From: Oscillospiraceae bacterium
GTDB taxonomy: Bacteria; Bacillota; Clostridia; Oscillospirales; Oscillospiraceae
NCBI GenBank assembly: GCA_017540645.1
Contig: JAFYAQ010000020.1
Span: 1 to 64,000 of the forward strand
DNA: 64,000 nucleotides
Direction: 5' to 3'
Shown in pieces: positions 1-8,051 of this stretch. Position 1 is the stretch's first letter; every line of letters begins with the position of its first letter. A program made the translations under genes and the position numbers. Under the pieces are notes generated by a model, which saw nothing but the letters and a program-made list of their open reading frames with translations, made no database searches and had not been told where the DNA came from.

Positions 1-1580
1 CAAATCCCCGCTGCCCCTGGCTGGAGCTGGAGCTGATCGCCCGCCTGTCCGTGCCCTGGGAGAGCTGGGGCACGGACGAGGCCGCCCTGCGCAGCGGCTC
101 CGATAGTCCCTCGGGTCGCAGCGGCTGGCCCGCCATGGGCGGCAGCTTCCTGCTGGATAAGGAGGCGGTGCTGCTGCTGGGCACCTCTGACCGGCCGGAA
201 TTCCTGGAGCCCGGGGCGGCCCGCGCCGCCATCAACGCCGCCAGAGACGGCTGGTCCCGGCGTCTGGGCGCTGTCCGGGCCCGGGGAGGCGCGGCCGAGA
301 TGCTGCCGCTGCTGAACGGCTGGAGCGCCTGGCAGGCCATGACTTTTCGCATTCTGGGCCGGGCCTCCCTGTACCAGAGCGGGGGCGCGGTAGGCTTCCG
401 GGACCAGCTGCAAGATTATGTAAACTTACTGCCGCTGGATCCCCGGGGCTGCCGGGAACACATCCTGGCCTGCTGCGCCCATCAGTTCCGGGAGGGAGAC
501 GTGCAGCACTGGTGGCATCCGGGCGCCGGCCCCACGGACAAGGGCGTGCGGACCCGCTGCTCGGACGACCTCCTCTGGCTGCCTTGGGCGGTAGGGGAGT
601 ATATCGCCGCCACCGGGGACCGGGAGCTTCTCCGGGAGGAGGCCCCCTATCTCTCCGCCCCGCCCCTGGGACCGGGGGAGAACTCCCGCTACGAGACGCC
701 GGAGATCGCCCCGGAGCAGGGCACGGTCTGGGATCACGCCCTGCGGGCGGTGGAGGAAGTGCTGCGCCGGGGCGTGGGGCGGCACCGGCTGCTGCTCATG
801 GGCGGCGGCGACTGGAACGACGGTTTTGACGCCATGGGGGAGGGGAGCGAGAGCGTGTGGCTGAGCTTTTTCGCCTCCAGGGTGCTGGACGATCTGGCGG
901 CCCTGGCCCCCGACGAGGCCGCGGCGGGAAAGCTCCGCCGGGCCGGAGAGATGCTGGGCCGGGCGGCCAACGAGGCCTGGGAGGAGGATCACTTTCTCCG
1001 GGGCTATTTCGGCGACGGCACGCCCCTGGGCAGCCGGGAGGGGGACAACTGCCGGATCGACAGTCTGCCCCAGAGCTTTGCCGCCTTCTGCCCCTGGGCG
1101 GATCGGGAGCGGGTGGGTATCGCCCTGGACACGGCCCTCCGGGAGCTGTGGGACCGGGGGAGGAACCTCATCCGGCTGTACACGCCCCCGGTCCGACCGG
1201 GGGAGCGGAGCCCCGGCTACGTCGCCGGCTACGGCCCCGGCTTCCGGGAGAACGGCGGGCAGTACACCCACGCCGCCGTATGGCTGGCAAGGGCCTGCTT
1301 TCGCACGGGGCGCTGGCAGGAGGGGGCGGAGCTGCTGCGCGCCATCGCCGCCGCGCCCCGGCAGAAGGGCTACGGCGCCGAGCCATGGCTGCTGCCGGCG
1401 GACGTGATCACCGCGCCCGAGGCCATGGGCCGGGCGGGCTGGACCGGCTACACCGGCGCCGCGGGCTGGTGGTACCGCACGGCCTGGGAGGACATGCTGG
1501 GGATGGCCTGGAAGAGCGGGGAGGCGGCGGTCTCCCTCCCGGCTCCGGCGGAGAGCGCCGGATGGAGGATCGTAAAATAA
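1..1580 (+). CDS. GH94-type glycoside phosphorylase / cyclic glucan-synthase-like protein, 3' part
   Basis: The reading frame is open from base 3 and has no start in the window, so this is the C-terminal ~525 residues of a larger protein. It matches the (alpha/alpha)6 catalytic region of family GH94 (former GT36: cellobiose/chitobiose phosphorylases and the C-terminal domain of NdvB-like proteins). Visible hallmarks are RCSDDLLWLPW (nt ~555-590), the GGGDWNDG loop carrying the family's general-acid Asp (nt 801-824), the GESVWLSFF-like stretch after it, and NGGQYTHAAVW (nt 1251-1284). Family members phosphorolyse beta-glucosidic bonds to sugar-1-phosphate in the cytoplasm; the exact substrate cannot be read here. 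The C-terminal end is complete. The next gene starts 75 bp later with its own promoter-like sequence, so it is probably not co-transcribed. Confidence 0.85.
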   Translation, partial: NPRCPWLELELIARLSVPWESWGTDEAALRSGSDSPSGRSGWPAMGGSFLLDKEAVLLLGTSDRPEFLEPGAARAAINAARDGWSRRLGAVRARGGAAEMLPLLNGWSAWQAMTFRILGRASLYQSGGAVGFRDQLQDYVNLLPLDPRGCREHILACCAHQFREGDVQHWWHPGAGPTDKGVRTRCSDDLLWLPWAVGEYIAATGDRELLREEAPYLSAPPLGPGENSRYETPEIAPEQGTVWDHALRAVEEVLRRGVGRHRLLLMGGGDWNDGFDAMGEGSESVWLSFFASRVLDDLAALAPDEAAAGKLRRAGEMLGRAANEAWEEDHFLRGYFGDGTPLGSREGDNCRIDSLPQSFAAFCPWADRERVGIALDTALRELWDRGRNLIRLYTPPVRPGERSPGYVAGYGPGFRENGGQYTHAAVWLARACFRTGRWQEGAELLRAIAAAPRQKGYGAEPWLLPADVITAPEAMGRAGWTGYTGAAGWWYRTAWEDMLGMAWKSGEAAVSLPAPAESAGWRIVK

Positions 1581-1591
1581 TCAAAATCCCT

Positions 1592-1621
1592 CTGTCCATT
1601 CTCGGATATGTATGTTATAAT
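1592..1621 (+). promoter_or_regulatory. Candidate promoter of yfmF operon
   Basis: An extended -10 (TGT then TATAAT, 1616-1621) lies 18 bp after a weak -35 (CTGTCC, 1592-1597), 34 bp before the ATG at 1655. Confidence 0.5.
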
Positions 1622-1654
1622 AAAAAAAATATGTTTATCAGGGAGGTTATAGGG

Positions 1655-2938
1655 ATGGTGACTTTTCGCCGGGAGTTGTTCCCCTGCGTGTCCCTGACCG
1701 CTGTGCGCACGGACAAGTTCAAAAGCGGCTTTCTCAGCAGCGTGATGCTCACACAGCTGCGCCGGGAGACGGCGGCGGAGTGGGCCGTGCTGCCCTATGT
1801 GCTGCGCCGCGGCACTACCTCCCATCCCACCATGCGCGCTCTCTCTCAGCGGCTGGACGGGCTGTACGGCGCCGCCCTGGAGCCGTCGGTGCGCAAGCTG
1901 GGAGAGATCCAGGCGCTGGGCTTTCGCTCGGGCTTCATGGAGGACCGCTTCCTCCCCGGCGATACCCAGGTTCTCCGGGACGTGTCGGGACTGCTGGCGG
2001 AGCTGTGGCTCTCCCCCCACACCCGGGGGGGCCTGCTGCTGCCGGACTATGTGGACTCGGAGCGGGCAAAGCTGCTGGAGCGGCTGAACGCCCTGCAGAA
2101 CGACCGGCGGGGCTGGGCCCAGCAGAGACTGATCGAAAACATGTGCGCTTTTGAGGATTACGCCGTTCCCGCCGAAGGGACCGTCGACGCCGCCGAGAGC
2201 ATCCAGTATGTGAAGCTCAGCCGCGCCTACCGCTCGCTGCTGTCCAGCGCTCCCATGGAGTTTTTCTACTGCGGCAGCCGGGAGGGGGAGGAGGTCGCCG
2301 AGCTGCTGGAGGAGGCCTTTGTCACCCTGCCCCGGGGGGAGATCGACCTGGAGCTGGGGACCGATATCCGCATGAACGCCGTGGAGGAGGATGTGCGGAG
2401 CTTTACCGAAGAGATGGACATCACCCAGGGGAACCTGTGCATGGGCTTCCGGCTGGGGGAGTGCATGCTGGATCCGGACGAGGCCGCCATCCGGCTGTTC
2501 AACGCCGTGTTCGGCGGGGGCGTCACCTCCAAGCTTTTCCAGAACATCCGGGAGAAGATGTCCCTGTGCTATTACGTCTATTCCGTGCCGGACCTTTTGA
2601 AGGGACTGATGCTGGTCAGCGCCGGCATCGACTTTGACAAGCACGACGCCGCCCGGAACGGCATCCTGGAGCAGCTGGAGGCCATGCGCCGGGGCGAGAT
2701 CACGGAGGAGGAGCTGTCTGCCGCCAAAAAGGCCCTGTGCGCCGCTCTGCGCTCCATCCCGGACAGCGCCGCCGCCCTGGAGAACTTCACTCTGCGCCAG
2801 ACCGTCCAGGGCCTGTCGGCCGGACCGGACGAGCTGGCCGCCCTGACGGAGGAAGTGGGGCGGGACGAGCTGGTAGAGATCGCCCAAAGCGTGGTGCTGG
2901 ACGCGGAGTATTTCCTCAAGGGGGAGGACGGGAAATGA
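1655..2938 (+). CDS. yfmF: M16 insulinase-family protein YfmF, non-catalytic partner
   Basis: 427 aa. Matches the YfmF type of M16 insulinase-like peptidases, named in current databases as EF-P 5-aminopentanol modification-associated proteins. It has the paired ~200-residue M16 folds but no HxxEH zinc motif at the N-terminus, so it is likely the non-catalytic half of a heterodimer with the next gene, as in mitochondrial-type MPP pairs. The start at 1655 is chosen because GGGAGG lies 9 bp upstream and the frame before it only shadows the GH94 gene. The stop overlaps the next start (ATGA), so translation is coupled. Pairing and order are as in other Clostridia and Bacilli. The peptide substrate is unknown. 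Confidence 0.85.
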   Translation: MVTFRRELFPCVSLTAVRTDKFKSGFLSSVMLTQLRRETAAEWAVLPYVLRRGTTSHPTMRALSQRLDGLYGAALEPSVRKLGEIQALGFRSGFMEDRFLPGDTQVLRDVSGLLAELWLSPHTRGGLLLPDYVDSERAKLLERLNALQNDRRGWAQQRLIENMCAFEDYAVPAEGTVDAAESIQYVKLSRAYRSLLSSAPMEFFYCGSREGEEVAELLEEAFVTLPRGEIDLELGTDIRMNAVEEDVRSFTEEMDITQGNLCMGFRLGECMLDPDEAAIRLFNAVFGGGVTSKLFQNIREKMSLCYYVYSVPDLLKGLMLVSAGIDFDKHDAARNGILEQLEAMRRGEITEEELSAAKKALCAALRSIPDSAAALENFTLRQTVQGLSAGPDELAALTEEVGRDELVEIAQSVVLDAEYFLKGEDGK

Positions 2939-4209
2939 AAAAAGAAGAATACGCCTCCCTGGGGGAGACCCTGTTCACCGATACCCTGCCCAACGGCCTT
3001 CGGGTCCTGGTGGCCAGAAAGCCGGGCTTTCGCCGGAGCTTTGCCATGTTCGCCACGGATTACGGCGGGGCGATGCGGCGCTTCCGGGTGGACGGGCAGT
3101 GGCTGGACACCCCGGCGGGCGTGGCCCACTACCTGGAACACAAGATGTTCGATATGCCCGACGGCAGCCATATCCTCTCCGCCTTTTCCGCCCGGGGGGC
3201 CAGTCCCAACGCCTATACCTCCAGCGGCATGACCGCTTACTATTATTCCTGCACCGACGGATTTGAGGATAACCTCCGGCTGCTGCTGCGCTTTGTGAGC
3301 ACTCCCTACTATACCCCGGAGAGCGTGGAGAAGGAGCGGGGCATCATCGCCCAGGAGATCCTGGCCATGGAGAATGACCCGGATACGGTGAGTTACTATC
3401 AGCTCATGGAAGCGCTCTACGCCCACCATCCCATCCGGGACGGGGTGGGCGGCACCGTGGAGTGCATCTCCAAGATCACGCCGGAGACCCTGTACCGGTG
3501 CCACGGCGCCTTTTACCGGCCCTCCAACATGACCTTGTGCTGCGTGGGGGACGTGGAGCCGGAACAGGTGGCGGACATCGCCCGGGAGCTGACCGCCCCG
3601 GAGATGGCCCCCGCCCCGGAGGTGGACTACGGCGAGCCGGAATCCCCCGCGCCCGCCGAGAGCTTCCGGGAACGGCGCATGGCGGTGGCCAAGCCCCTCT
3701 TCGCCCTGGGCGCCAAGCTGGCGGTGCCGGCGGAGGGAAAAGAACAGCTCCGGCGGCAGCTCATTGCCGAGCTGGGCCTGGAGTGCCTGTGCGGAGAGTC
3801 CTCCGCCTTCTATACGGAGCTTTACGGCAAGGGCCTTCTGAACCGCAGCTTCGGCACGGAGGTGGAATTTTCCGCCGGCACCGGCACGCTGCTGCTGGCC
3901 GGGGAGAGCCCCGACCCCCAGGCGGTGGCGGAGGCCCTGCAGGGAGCCCTGGACCGGGTGGCCCGGCGGGGGCTGGACAGGAACGCCTTTGAGCTGTGCC
4001 GCCGCGCCCGCTACGGCCAGGAGCTCTCCGCCCTGGACCAGTTCCGGCGCTATGCCTCCGCCCTGGCCAAAGGCAGCTTCCGGGGCTGGAGCCCGCTGGA
4101 GGCCTTTCCCCTGCTTACGGAGCTGACCGCGGAGGACGCCGCCGGATTCCTGTGTGAGAGCCTGTCTCCTTCCAGACTGGCGCTGACCGTGGTGAAGCCG
4201 GAGGAATGA
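2935..4209 (+). CDS. yfmH: M16 zinc peptidase YfmH, catalytic partner
   Basis: 424 aa. The inverted zinc motif HxxEH is present as H65-Y-L-E68-H69 (nt 3127-3141), with the downstream acidic ligand region about 70 residues later (ERGIIAQEI, residues 134-142), as expected for an active M16 metallopeptidase. It starts inside the stop of yfmF (ATGA overlap) with GGGAGGACGGG just upstream. The catalytic/non-catalytic pair is the known organisation of yfmF-yfmH. Probably cytoplasmic: no signal peptide or membrane segment is visible. lgt follows 55 bp downstream on the same strand. Confidence 0.88.
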   Translation: MKKEEYASLGETLFTDTLPNGLRVLVARKPGFRRSFAMFATDYGGAMRRFRVDGQWLDTPAGVAHYLEHKMFDMPDGSHILSAFSARGASPNAYTSSGMTAYYYSCTDGFEDNLRLLLRFVSTPYYTPESVEKERGIIAQEILAMENDPDTVSYYQLMEALYAHHPIRDGVGGTVECISKITPETLYRCHGAFYRPSNMTLCCVGDVEPEQVADIARELTAPEMAPAPEVDYGEPESPAPAESFRERRMAVAKPLFALGAKLAVPAEGKEQLRRQLIAELGLECLCGESSAFYTELYGKGLLNRSFGTEVEFSAGTGTLLLAGESPDPQAVAEALQGALDRVARRGLDRNAFELCRRARYGQELSALDQFRRYASALAKGSFRGWSPLEAFPLLTELTAEDAAGFLCESLSPSRLALTVVKPEE

Positions 4210-4264
4210 TCTCCCAAAAGAAAACAGGGCGGTGACCGCCGCCCGTCCCAAGGAGCCAAGCACT

Positions 4265-5215
4265 ATGGACGCATATGCCCTCCCGGAGAGCTTTCCCGGG
4301 GCCGTCATCACCTTTCCTATGCTGGGAGAGGGCTTTGCCATCGACCCCAGCAGTACATATACCCTGTTCGGGCGCACCTTTTATTGGTACGGCGCCATCA
4401 TCGGCCTGGGCTTCCTGCTGGGCGTGATCTACTGCTTTCGCCGGGGTCCCCGGGATTTCGGCGTCAGCACCGACACGCTGACCGACGCGGTGATCATCGG
4501 ACTGCCCTCGGCACTGATCGGGGCAAGGCTTTTCTATGTGCTGGGGCACTGGGAGCAATACGCGGGGGACACGGTGCTCTCCACCCTCTGGAACTGGTGC
4601 AAGATCTGGGAGGGCGGCTCCGCCATCCCCGGCGGGCTGATGCTGATGCTGCTGTGCGTGTGGATCTATGCCCGGAGGAAGAAGATCTCCTTCGGCGCCA
4701 TCATGGACACGGCGGCCTTCGGATTGATGATCGGACAGATCGTGGGGCGCTGGTCCAACTTTATGAACCGGGAATACCTGGGCCGGGAGACGGAGATCTT
4801 CTGCCGCATGGGCCTCACCACCGCCCAGGGCGTCACCTACTACCTGCATCCCCTGTTCCTGTATGAATCTTTGTGGATGCTCCTGGGCTTCCTCGGCCTG
4901 CATATCTGGAGCAAAAGGGGAAAGCGGAAGTATGACGGGCAGGTGCTGCTCTTCTATCTGGCCTGGTACGGCTTTATCCGGCTGCTGCTGGAGGGGCTTC
5001 GCACCTCGCCGCTGCTGATCCCCGGCACCCCCTTCCGCGCCTCGCAGGTGCTGATGGGCGCGGTGTTCGTGGTGGCGGCGTCCCTGCTGCTGGTGAACAG
5101 CAACCGGCCCCATGACCCGGCCAAACTCTATGTGAACATCGTCCGCGCAGGGAAAGAAACAGAGAAAAAGAATTCGGATGGACCGAAACTAAATAAGGAG
5201 GAAGACAAAAAATGA
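4265..5215 (+). CDS. lgt: Prolipoprotein diacylglyceryl transferase
   Basis: 316 aa integral membrane enzyme that moves diacylglycerol from phosphatidylglycerol to the lipobox Cys of prolipoproteins. About seven hydrophobic segments are seen, the first at FYWYGAIIGLGFLLGVIYC. The conserved core is present as IPGG (after the third segment), IVGRWSNFMNREYLG (the Lgt signature region, normally RxGNFxNxExxG; here Trp-Ser replace Gly, still followed by N-F) and the HPLFLYES helix. The ATG at 4265 is preferred over an upstream GTG because AAGGAG lies 9 bp before it. The window encodes at least two lipoproteins (62230, 63427) that would be substrates. The C-terminus is charged and overlaps the next start by 4 bp. 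Confidence 0.92.
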   Translation: MDAYALPESFPGAVITFPMLGEGFAIDPSSTYTLFGRTFYWYGAIIGLGFLLGVIYCFRRGPRDFGVSTDTLTDAVIIGLPSALIGARLFYVLGHWEQYAGDTVLSTLWNWCKIWEGGSAIPGGLMLMLLCVWIYARRKKISFGAIMDTAAFGLMIGQIVGRWSNFMNREYLGRETEIFCRMGLTTAQGVTYYLHPLFLYESLWMLLGFLGLHIWSKRGKRKYDGQVLLFYLAWYGFIRLLLEGLRTSPLLIPGTPFRASQVLMGAVFVVAASLLLVNSNRPHDPAKLYVNIVRAGKETEKKNSDGPKLNKEEDKK

Positions 5216-5631
5216 AATTCAACATGGATTATCTCAAGGGCCTGCTGGATCAGGTCAAGGCCAAGGGCAGCGAGTACACCGGCGTGGCTGCGGACAAGGC
5301 AAAGGACGCCGCCCGGATCGCCAAGCTGACCATGGAACTCAACGGCGAGAAAGAAGCGCTGAAGAAGGCATACCTGGAGCTGGGCAAGGCCTGCTTTGAA
5401 GAGAAGGCCATGGCCGCCGACGGCGTGCTGGGCCAGCTCTTCGGAGACGTGGAGGCCGTGAAGGGCCGTGTGGACGCGCTGCAGCAGGAGCTGGACGCCC
5501 TGCGCAAGGGCATCAAGGGCGAGGCCGCCGACTTTGAGGAGGCCGTCGCCGAGACCGAGCCGGAGGTCGAGGTGGAGATCACCCAGGAGCCGGAGGCCGA
5601 AGAGAAGGACGCCCAGGAGCCGGAGGAATAA
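5212..5631 (+). CDS. Small acidic coiled-coil protein, unknown function
   Basis: 139 aa, translationally coupled to lgt (ATGA overlap; AAGGAGG 10 bp upstream). The sequence is almost entirely predicted helix with heptad-like Leu/Ala/Lys spacing from residue 5 to about 105 (a Leu-rich run near residues 80-100), ending in a strongly acidic Glu-rich tail (last ~35 residues). There is no signal peptide or membrane segment and no cysteine pair. I do not recognise a characterised family. Similar short coiled-coil proteins are common in Oscillospirales operons. It is the last gene of the yfmF-yfmH-lgt operon, and the palindromic element at 5685 follows. Confidence 0.7.
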   Translation: MKFNMDYLKGLLDQVKAKGSEYTGVAADKAKDAARIAKLTMELNGEKEALKKAYLELGKACFEEKAMAADGVLGQLFGDVEAVKGRVDALQQELDALRKGIKGEAADFEEAVAETEPEVEVEITQEPEAEEKDAQEPEE

Positions 5632-5684
5632 AACCATCGGACGCGACGCGCGGGTGCCGCAAAACAGTTCAGCGGCACTTTGCA

Positions 5685-5951
5685 GAAACGGCATGACTTC
5701 ACGTCATGCCGTTTCTTAGACTGTCAAAAAAGTGGCAATGCCACTTTTTTGAAAAGGCTGCGGCCTGCTGCAGCGCACTCATTGTGCGCTGTCGGCGCAC
5801 AATTCGCACGTTTGCAGGCCGAAATGTGTTTTCTCCGACGTACATGCCGCCGGAGAAAACAATTCATACTATATTTGCGCCTGCGGGCGCAAACTCTGCG
5901 AGACTTCTTTGACAAGCTGAGAAACGGCATGACTTCACGTCATGCCGTTTC
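5685..5951. repeat. MITE-like element made of nested palindromes with inverted ends
   Basis: A 267-bp non-coding stretch. An identical 31-bp palindrome (13-bp arms GAAACGGCATGAC, loop TTCAC) sits at 5685-5715 and 5921-5951. The adjoining 18 bp (5715-5732 and 5904-5921) are inverted copies of each other with 14/18 matches, so the ends form ~48-bp imperfect terminal inverted repeats. Between them lie further hairpins: AAAAAAGTGGC/GCCACTTTTTT (5726-5750), GCGCAC..GTGCGC, GTTTTCTCC..GGAGAAAAC and TTTGCGCC..GGCGCAAA. The right copy is followed by a T-rich run and could terminate the lgt operon. No gene lies within it. Confidence 0.7.
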
Positions 5952-5987
5952 TGTTTTCTTTTTTCGGTACACATGTCCCCGGGCGCA

Positions 5988-6536
5988 TTAATTTTTGTAT
6001 TTCTCTTTGATCTTTCTCAGCTTGGTCCCGCAGTATACGATCAGGAACACGTAGACTACGAACATGGCCCCGAAGAAGCCGCCGAAGAAGGAGCCGAATC
6101 CTCCGATATATTCACCGGATGAAAAGCGTATAAAATTGGGAAGAACACAGCAGAGAAAAATGATCGCCAGCGGAATCAAACGGGTTTTCACAACATGGTT
6201 CACCAGCTCCGCCCTGGACGCATTGTCCGAGAACAGTTCCCCGTCCTGTTCCGATTCAACGGCATCGGCCGGCTTTCTGAAGTACAGCCAGCCAACACAC
6301 TGGGCAAAATACTCCCAGCCGAAATCTTTCAGCAGCTGCATGTATTCCTCTGTCTGGCGGGAATTCCGGTAATCGAGCCGGTAGATCACGTCCGCCGGTT
6401 CACACGCTTCAAAGGTATAAAAGCAGGGCGGGATCATTTTCATAAGCTTCCAGCCTTCGCGGTGCTGTTTTCTCAGCCAGGCCTCTTCCTCTTCGTAATC
6501 GGCGATGGTAAATACGCGGACGATCGTTTTAGTCAT
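5988..6536 (-). CDS. DUF2812 membrane protein
   Basis: 182 aa. The N-terminal ~100 residues match the DUF2812 domain (EEEEAWLRKQHREGWKL and the FEACEPADVIYRLDY region). The C-terminus has two hydrophobic segments (LIPLAIIFLCCVLPNFI and FGAMFVVYVFLIVYC). DUF2812 proteins are almost always encoded after a PadR regulator, as here: the PadR gene overlaps this start by 8 bp. The start at 6536 follows AGGAGGAGAT; an upstream in-frame extension overlaps padR more deeply and has no such site. Function unproven; the family is often linked to membrane stress or antimicrobial response through its PadR partner. Confidence 0.85.
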   Translation of the reverse strand: MTKTIVRVFTIADYEEEEAWLRKQHREGWKLMKMIPPCFYTFEACEPADVIYRLDYRNSRQTEEYMQLLKDFGWEYFAQCVGWLYFRKPADAVESEQDGELFSDNASRAELVNHVVKTRLIPLAIIFLCCVLPNFIRFSSGEYIGGFGSFFGGFFGAMFVVYVFLIVYCGTKLRKIKEKYKN

Positions 6537-6852
6537 TATAATCTCCTCCTTTGCTGTTTCGATAAAGCCTTTCGATCCTCCGGATCTCCAGGGAGAGAAT
6601 CTCCCGGCCAAGGTCCGTGATCTGGTACAGTTTTCTTTTTTCCTCTTCCCGGTAGAATCGGATCAGGCCGTCTTTCTCCATCTTGGAAAGCGTCCCGTAC
6701 ATGGTTCCGGCGCTGATACTCACTTCTCCGCCGGTCAGTTTCTTTACCTGCTGGCTGATGCCGTAACCGTGCTGGGGCTCCTGAAGACAGAAAAGAATGT
6801 AAAATCCGGATTCGGTCATGGGAACATATATCCGTCGGATCTTGTCTTCCAT
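6529..6852 (-). CDS. PadR-family transcriptional regulator
   Basis: 107 aa, typical length of subfamily 2 PadR repressors. Winged helix: FYILFCLQEPQHGYGISQQVKKLTGG, then SAGTMYGTLSKMEKDGLI (recognition helix and wing, residues ~45-65), then a dimerisation helix. Such proteins usually repress their own operon and respond to small hydrophobic or cationic compounds. A consensus promoter with a TCGATATATCGA palindrome just downstream of the start point lies directly upstream (6875-6927), consistent with autoregulation. It forms an operon with the DUF2812 gene. Confidence 0.9.
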   Translation of the reverse strand: MEDKIRRIYVPMTESGFYILFCLQEPQHGYGISQQVKKLTGGEVSISAGTMYGTLSKMEKDGLIRFYREEEKRKLYQITDLGREILSLEIRRIERLYRNSKGGDYND

Positions 6853-6874
6853 AGTTCCTCCTTACTATTACGCC

Positions 6875-6927
6875 TCGATATATCGAACTTCTATATAAAC
6901 TATATCGCGGTTCGATGTATTTGTCAA
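6875..6927 (-). promoter_or_regulatory. padR promoter with palindromic operator
   Basis: On the - strand TTGACA (6927-6922), a 17-bp spacer and TATAGT (6904-6899) form a near-perfect sigma-A promoter. A perfect 12-bp palindrome TCGATATATCGA (6875-6886) falls about +6 to +17, and part of it (ATCGAAC) recurs in the spacer. Likely PadR operator. Confidence 0.8.
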
Positions 6928-6995
6928 CTGTTTTTTGAAAGTTTTTTCATCGGCGCCCCGCACCGGGAAACGATCCGTCCGGCGGCGGAAGGCAG

Positions 6996-7036
6996 AAAAA
7001 CGGAGCGGGAGTACAGAATCCTGTACTCCCGCTCCG
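6996..7036 (-). terminator. Rho-independent terminator after cysK
   Basis: Perfect 16-bp stem (7001-7016 with 7021-7036, loop AATC). Read on the - strand it is followed by TTTTT, 41 bp past the cysK stop. Confidence 0.85.
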
Positions 7037-7076
7037 CTTTTCGCCTGATCCCGGCAGGCAAAGACGCCGGCAGTTG

Positions 7077-8012
7077 TCAGGCCTCGGTGAACAGGGGAGT
7101 GGAGTAATAGCGGTCGCCGCTGTCCGGGAGCAGGGCCACGATGACCTTGCCCCGGTTCTCCGGACGACGGGCCAGACGGATGGCTCCGGCAAGCGCCGCC
7201 CCGGAGGAGATGCCCACGCAGACGCCCTCCTTTCGGGCCAGCAGCCGGGCGGCGGCGAGGGCTTCGTCGCCGGAGGCCCGGTAGATCTCGTCGTAGATCC
7301 GGGTGTTGAGGACCTCCGGCACAAAGTTTGCGCCGATGCCCTGGAGCGTGTGCGCGCCGCTCCGGCCCTCGGAGAGCACCGGGGAGTCCGCCGGCTCCAG
7401 AGCCACCACCCGGATGGCGGGATTTTGCTCCTTCAGGTATTCGCCGACGCCGGTCAGCGTGCCGCCGGTGCCAACGCCCGCGATGAAGATATCCACTTTG
7501 CCGTCCGTATCCCGCCAGATCTCCGGGCCGGTGGTAACCCGGTGGATGGCCGGGTTGGCCGGGTTGACGAACTGGCCGGGGATGAAGCTGCCGGGGATCT
7601 CCCGGGCCAGCTCCTCCGCCTTGGCGATGGCGCCCTTCATGCCCTGGGCCCCCTCCGTCAGCACCAGCTCCGCGCCGTAGGCTTTCAGGATGTTCCGGCG
7701 CTCCATGCTCATGGTCTCCGGCATGGTCAGAATGACCTTATAGCCCTTGACCGCGGCGATGGAGGCAAGACCGATGCCCGTGTTGCCGCTGGTGGGCTCG
7801 ATGATCACGGAGCCCTCCTTCAGCAGGCCCCGGGCCTCCGCGTCCTCGATCATCGACTTGGCGGTCCGGTCCTTTACGCTGCCCGCGGGGTTGAGGTACT
7901 CCAGCTTCACCAGGACCGTGGCCTCCAGGGCCAGCTCCTTTTCGATGTTCGTCACCTCCACCAGGGGGGTGTTTCCGATCAGATCCAGTGTTCCTTTATA
8001 GATGTTTGCCAT
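7077..8012 (-). CDS. cysK: Cysteine synthase A (O-acetylserine sulfhydrylase)
   Basis: 311 aa, full family length. Fold-type II PLP enzyme making cysteine from O-acetylserine and sulfide in the cytoplasm. The PLP lysine is K47 in NPAGSVKDR; the substrate loop is TSGNTG (about residues 73-78); the PLP-phosphate loop is GTGGTLTG (about residues 178-185). The ATG at 8012 has CGGAGG 8-9 bp upstream. It lies 40 bp behind recG at the end of a five-gene - strand operon that ends in a strong terminator. It could also act as a beta-cyanoalanine or cystathionine-type synthase, but the sequence looks like ordinary CysK. Confidence 0.95.
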   Translation of the reverse strand: MANIYKGTLDLIGNTPLVEVTNIEKELALEATVLVKLEYLNPAGSVKDRTAKSMIEDAEARGLLKEGSVIIEPTSGNTGIGLASIAAVKGYKVILTMPETMSMERRNILKAYGAELVLTEGAQGMKGAIAKAEELAREIPGSFIPGQFVNPANPAIHRVTTGPEIWRDTDGKVDIFIAGVGTGGTLTGVGEYLKEQNPAIRVVALEPADSPVLSEGRSGAHTLQGIGANFVPEVLNTRIYDEIYRASGDEALAAARLLARKEGVCVGISSGAALAGAIRLARRPENRGKVIVALLPDSGDRYYSTPLFTEA

Positions 8013-8051
8013 GACAGTTTCCTCCGTGACGGATCATATATTCATTTCTTG

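Noticed and set aside
857..1654. An upstream coding extension of yfmF to 857
   Set aside because: It overlaps the GH94 gene in another frame and is Arg/Gly/Pro-rich; yfmF homology starts at the ATG at 1655, which has a ribosome site.
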